Assembly (NCBI GenBank): GCA_934477985.1
Contig: CAKSOR010000085.1
Span: 1 to 8,688 of the forward strand
Direction: 5' to 3'
DNA length: 8,688 nucleotides
Source: an uncultured Eubacteriales bacterium
GTDB taxonomy: Bacteria; Bacillota; Clostridia; Oscillospirales; CAG-272
Shown here: positions 6,614-8,688 of the stretch, piece after piece
Numbering within the stretch: position 1 is the first letter of the stretch
Layout of the letters: each line of letters opens with the position of its first letter
The notes under the pieces: model-generated
Told to the model about the DNA's origin: nothing
Database searches by the model: none
Seen by the model: the letters and a program-made list of their open reading frames with translations, nothing else
Position numbers and translations under genes: made by a program

Positions 6614-7209
6614 TAAAAATAAATGTGATACCAGCCGAAGCCGAGCGGCTTTACGTACTTCACCTCTTCGTACTCGCTTTCATTCAGCCAGTAAATAAAC
6701 TCTTCCGGAAAACCGCGATCGAAGCTGAAGACGAGGTACTGCGACACACCTATGAAGCGGGCGCAGCCGTAACTCACAGATACCTGCGCTCGATCGTATT
6801 CCGGGTAAACACTATAGTCTACACTTATCGCCGATTTTACCTGATCCACGGCTTCGCGCCAGTACTCGTCGACGACATCATACTGCCCGGCGTATTCTGA
6901 CAGATACCTGTCTCCTCTGCTGTAGTAGCTCATCCCGTTGGCATTGAGATCAACGCAGCCTATTGTCAGCTCCGGCTCACTCTTCACGAGCCTGCCGATA
7001 TTGACCGCGACCTTCTCAAACCAGATCCGGCAGGCGTCGAAGTCAAAGGCGTTGCCGTACAGGAGCGCGCCGAATCTGCCCGAAAGCTCGCGCTTCAGGT
7101 CGAAATCAACGGCGCGCAGAGTCTGAAATCTCTCATACCCCCGCGCGAATGTGATCGCCAGCGCTATCGACGTGAGTATCGCGCCGGTCCTTGTAAGTCC
7201 TCTTTTCAT
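6610..7209 (-). CDS. Membrane-anchored or secreted protein of unknown function
   Basis: A 199-aa protein that I do not recognise. It starts MKRGLTRTG followed by a hydrophobic stretch (about residues 10-22), i.e. a signal peptide or single N-terminal anchor without a lipobox. The remainder is hydrophilic, rich in Tyr, Asp and Glu, with predicted mixed alpha/beta character and a Tyr-rich end (GWYHIYFY). The frame extends up to 7242, but the ATG at 7209 is preferred: the promoter -10 lies at 7233-7238, so the longer version would begin upstream of transcription, and GGGAGG lies 11 nt before 7209. It follows the XRE regulator gene on the same strand and has its own promoter overlapping that gene's stop codon. 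Its last codons overlap the convergent TraX-family gene. Real coding is likely, given the start signals and codon use like that of its neighbours. Confidence 0.7.
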   Translation of the reverse strand: MKRGLTRTGAILTSIALAITFARGYERFQTLRAVDFDLKRELSGRFGALLYGNAFDFDACRIWFEKVAVNIGRLVKSEPELTIGCVDLNANGMSYYSRGDRYLSEYAGQYDVVDEYWREAVDQVKSAISVDYSVYPEYDRAQVSVSYGCARFIGVSQYLVFSFDRGFPEEFIYWLNESEYEEVKYVKPLGFGWYHIYFY

Positions 7210-7219
7210 TTTGACGTCC

Positions 7220-7255
7220 ACCTCCCGGAAGTATTCTATCATATTTCCGGGAGGT
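7220..7255. repeat. 11-bp inverted repeat spanning the -10 of the secreted-protein promoter
   Basis: The arms 7220-7230 (ACCTCCCGGAA) and 7245-7255 (TTCCGGGAGGT) are perfect complements around a 14-nt centre that holds the -10. No T-run follows on either strand, so it is not a terminator. It can serve as an operator. In a transcript reading through from the XRE gene it would fold and pair the GGGAGG ribosome site of the downstream gene. Confidence 0.75.
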
Positions 7256-7261
7256 TGTCAA
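7233..7261 (-). promoter_or_regulatory. Sigma-A promoter of the unknown secreted-protein gene
   Basis: Minus-strand TTGACA (7261-7256), a 17-bp spacer and TAGAAT (7238-7233), one mismatch from full consensus. The -35 overlaps the TGA stop of the XRE gene. Predicted transcription starts near 7226, so the mRNA would begin almost at its ribosome site, with a leader of about 17 nt. Confidence 0.75.
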
Positions 7262-7488
7262 GAGAATTTTAAACATTTTGTCTGAGGAATTTCAAAGAGG
7301 TCGGCAATATCGCAGTCAAGCACGCGCGAGAGCTCGGGAATGAGGGTTATGTCGGGGAAGCAGACCTGCCGCTCCCACTTCGAAACCGCCTGAGCCGACA
7401 CACCAAGGAGCTTTCCGAACGCTCCCTGGCTCAGCCGATGCTCCGCGCGGAATTCCTTTATCCTCCCGGATATGAGAATGCCGTTCAA
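7258..7488 (-). CDS. Small XRE-family helix-turn-helix regulator
   Basis: A 76-aa DNA-binding protein consisting of little more than one Cro/C1-type HTH: RIKEFRAEHRLSQGAFGKLL, then GVSAQAVSKWE with the conserved SKWE (36-39), and a C-terminal LCD-like tail (VLDCDIADLFEI). The start is a TTG at 7488 that overlaps the stop of the ArsR/DUF2087 gene (TTGA), with GGGAGG 11 nt upstream. No ATG or GTG exists in frame before the HTH, so the TTG start and translational coupling are well supported. It lacks any sensor domain. It may bind the inverted repeat at 7220-7255 just downstream of its own gene and control the secreted-protein gene (inference). Confidence 0.88.
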   Translation of the reverse strand: MNGILISGRIKEFRAEHRLSQGAFGKLLGVSAQAVSKWERQVCFPDITLIPELSRVLDCDIADLFEIPQTKCLKFS

Positions 7489-8009
7489 AGCAGCCGATAC
7501 CTCCCGTCGTCGCGCTCCATCAGCCCTTCCGCGATCATTTCGCGGCGGACGAGACAGTGATCGTCATATACACGGTGGATTATCTCGTCGACCTCAGTCT
7601 CGGTATACCAGCGCCCGCGCCCGAATGACTTCGCGATCTCCGCGAGGACGACGGCGCGTTTTTTGCGCTGTGCCGGGAGAGATGTCAGCTTCCCGCGCGA
7701 GAAGAAGTGCGAGAGCACATCGCGGCGGTACTTCTCCTCCGGGTCGACGAGCGGCTCTGTGGATAGAAAATCCGATAGCGGGCGGTCGAATATCGTCCGG
7801 TCGAGCGTGTAGATTATGCGGAACTGCGAGCGCGACGTGCTTACAAGCCCCGCCGACTCGAGTTTCTTGAGATGATAGCAGACGGTCGCGGGGGTCAGCC
7901 CGAGCTCGCCCGCTAATTTTTCGACATACGAGTCCTCGCGCATAAGCCGCCGGAGTATCTCAAGCCGCGTCTCGTCGGCGAGGAGCTTCAGAAGTTCAAG
8001 ATTTTCCAT
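7485..8009 (-). CDS. ArsR-type winged-helix regulator with DUF2087 domain
   Basis: A 174-aa two-domain protein. Residues 1-75 form an ArsR-type winged helix (LLADETRLEILRRL; recognition helix region TPATVCYHLKKLESAGLV). Residues 93-174 match DUF2087: KYRRDVLSHFF, GKLTSLPAQRKKRAVVL, YTETEVDEIIHRVYDDH, LVRREMIAEGLMER. This pairing is common in Firmicutes and its signal is unknown; the winged helix has no obvious metal-binding cysteine set. The frame opens at 8033, but the ATG at 8009 is chosen: it has GGAGGG 6 nt upstream and lies 1 nt after the stop of the preceding gene, and it places the winged helix at the N-terminus as usual. The 3' end overlaps the XRE start. Likely autoregulates the operon promoter at 8500-8528. 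Confidence 0.9.
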   Translation of the reverse strand: MENLELLKLLADETRLEILRRLMREDSYVEKLAGELGLTPATVCYHLKKLESAGLVSTSRSQFRIIYTLDRTIFDRPLSDFLSTEPLVDPEEKYRRDVLSHFFSRGKLTSLPAQRKKRAVVLAEIAKSFGRGRWYTETEVDEIIHRVYDDHCLVRREMIAEGLMERDDGRYRLL

Positions 8010-8010
8010 C

Positions 8011-8469
8011 TTACGCCCTCCACGCACGCTCAAGGAAGTCCCGCGCGGTCGAAAGCCCCTTCAGACGTTCGTCAGCCTCGATCTTCTCCCAGTCCGAGGC
8101 GAACCCGATGCCGTCCGAGAGCCCCGAGACCTTTTCGTCGATAAAAGCGTTCATGCAGAGATACAACGCCGCGTCGGGCTTGTTCTCAGCGGCGAGATAA
8201 GCGTCAAACCGCTCGGGATTTCTTCTCAGTATCGCGTCGTAATATTCGGGCAGAAAATCGGTAGCGGATAAGTCGCGGTTCTTCCGCGTTCTGAGAATGC
8301 CCTCGAGCGTGACCTTGACGATGAAAACCGACGCGTAGCGGTATTTCGCGCACTTGAACTCAGCCACGCGGCTTTTGTCGCGCGCGAGCGAGTCAGCGAG
8401 GTCGGTCAGTTCTGAGCACTCGGTCGTGAGAAGTCCGAGCGCGGTCGCGGTGAATTTCGATTCGTTCAT
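8011..8469 (-). CDS. Conserved-looking hypothetical protein, first gene of the regulator operon
   Basis: A 152-aa soluble protein that I do not recognise. It has no signal peptide or membrane segment and reads as largely alpha-helical, with an acidic N-terminal helix (ECSELTDLADSLARDKSR), a central aromatic and hydrophobic helix (KYRYASVFIVKVTLEGILR) and a C-terminal helical hairpin ending in RDFLERAWRA. The frame extends to 8511, but that start would lie upstream of the promoter -10. The ATG at 8469 has AAAGGAGG 9 nt upstream and fits the predicted transcript start near 8493. Its stop is 1 nt before the ArsR/DUF2087 ATG, so the two are cotranscribed and coupled. It may be a partner or target of that regulator; function not assigned. 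Confidence 0.8.
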   Translation of the reverse strand: MNESKFTATALGLLTTECSELTDLADSLARDKSRVAEFKCAKYRYASVFIVKVTLEGILRTRKNRDLSATDFLPEYYDAILRRNPERFDAYLAAENKPDAALYLCMNAFIDEKVSGLSDGIGFASDWEKIEADERLKGLSTARDFLERAWRA

Positions 8470-8478
8470 TTGTCGTTG

Positions 8479-8486
8479 CCTCCTTT
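8479..8486 (-). promoter_or_regulatory. Strong ribosome binding site that sets the start at 8469
   Basis: AAAGGAGG on the minus strand, 9 nt before ATG 8469. It rules out the longer reading frame beginning at 8511. Confidence 0.85.
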
Positions 8487-8499
8487 GGTTTATGAACCT

Positions 8500-8528
8500 A
8501 TTATAGCACATCAGGAAGCGTTTGTCAA
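8500..8528 (-). promoter_or_regulatory. Full-consensus sigma-A promoter of the regulator operon
   Basis: Minus-strand TTGACA (8528-8523), a 17-bp spacer and TATAAT (8505-8500): a perfect match in both hexamers and spacing. The start is expected near 8493, with a leader of about 24 nt. Such a strong promoter normally needs repression, which fits the two regulator genes it drives. Confidence 0.88.
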
Positions 8529-8553
8529 GAGTCTTTAGATTGTTTTCTAATCT

Positions 8554-8572
8554 CTTGAACCAATGGTTTAAG
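8554..8572. promoter_or_regulatory. Operator-like dyad upstream of the consensus promoter
   Basis: CTTGAACCA and TGGTTTAAG flank a single A; 8 of 9 positions are complementary. It lies about 26 bp upstream of the -35. A second, looser symmetry (CAAGAG at 8526-8531 with CTCTTG at 8552-8557) overlaps the -35. Either could bind the ArsR/DUF2087 or XRE product; this is inference from symmetry only. Confidence 0.35.
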
Positions 8573-8587
8573 CCTCAGCTATTGCGC

Positions 8588-8688
8588 GTCCGCTCTTTTT
8601 CGCGCGCCTTCGCGCGCGAAAAAGGACGGTGACAGGCTTTGCCTGTCACCGTCCCGCGAGTTGAAAAGTTGCAAAGCAACTTTTCAAC
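8588..8688. repeat. Cluster of three consecutive perfect hairpins
   Basis: Three palindromes follow one another. Hairpin 1 has arms 8596-8607 and 8612-8623 (loop CTTC), with outer GTCC/GGAC at 8588-8591 and 8624-8627. Hairpin 2 has arms 8624-8637 and 8641-8654 (14 bp, loop TTT). Hairpin 3 has arms 8660-8672 and 8676-8688 (13 bp, loop AAA) and reaches the window edge. None is followed by a T-run, and hairpins 1 and 2 compete for GGAC. This looks like a dispersed intergenic palindromic element (REP/BIME-like) rather than a terminator; the outer boundary is not visible. Confidence 0.7.

Noticed and set aside
6639..6656. Small hairpin (AAGCC/GGCTT) after the TraX-family stop as a terminator
   Set aside because: Only a 5-bp stem without a T-run, and it lies within the coding end of the convergent gene.
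7220..7255. Intrinsic terminator after the XRE gene
   Set aside because: The stem is strong, but neither side has a T-run and its centre contains a well-spaced -10, so a promoter/operator reading is better.
7472..7870. 132-aa plus-strand open frame opposite the ArsR/DUF2087 gene
   Set aside because: Arg/Ser-rich shadow frame with no ribosome site, overlapping two confidently assigned regulators.
8588..8688. CRISPR array at the right end
   Set aside because: The three palindromes differ in sequence and have no regular repeat-spacer periodicity; they are independent hairpins.

Overview
The window looks like a chromosomal stretch from an uncultured anaerobic Clostridia-type Firmicute, probably a gut Oscillospiraceae/Ruminococcaceae-like lineage. 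This is an inference from several things: strong GGAGG-type ribosome sites, consensus sigma-A promoters, short operons with 1-10 nt gaps or ATGA overlaps, GC-rich codon third positions, an orphan lipoprotein solute-binding protein, a chromosomal TraX-family membrane protein and an ArsR-DUF2087 regulator. No phage, insertion sequence, CRISPR array, rRNA or tRNA gene was seen.

Left part (1-4940), a metabolic block. A plus-strand pair encodes a short-chain dehydrogenase (34-771) and an extracellular solute-binding lipoprotein (781-2226). It ends at a strong hairpin terminator (2251-2292). Converging on the same terminator is a minus-strand pair: an FAD-dependent oxidoreductase with a C-terminal discoidin-like beta-sandwich (3022-4833) and a glycerophosphodiester phosphodiesterase-family protein (2292-3020). 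The set resembles uptake plus oxidation of a sugar, polyol or related small molecule, but the substrate cannot be read from the sequence and no permease is in view.

Middle (4834-6613). An AraC-family regulator is transcribed divergently from the oxidoreductase and is translationally coupled (ATGA) to a TraX-family integral membrane protein. The 107-bp divergent region is the most information-dense part of the window. It has a 16-bp perfect palindrome carrying an extended -10 on both strands, and two TGTGACA direct repeats 21 bp apart. The repeats lie where an AraC-type protein could activate the oxidoreductase and repress its own gene.

Right part (6610-8688). A minus-strand three-gene operon starts from a consensus promoter at 8500-8528. 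It encodes an unrecognised 152-aa protein, an ArsR/DUF2087 regulator and an XRE regulator (TTG start overlapping the upstream stop). Directly after the XRE gene is a second good promoter inside an 11-bp inverted repeat. It drives a membrane-anchored protein of unknown function that overlaps the end of the traX-like gene by 4 nt. The repeat could be an operator, and in read-through RNA it would hide the ribosome site. The right edge (8588-8688) is a cluster of three back-to-back perfect hairpins, probably a dispersed intergenic repeat element.
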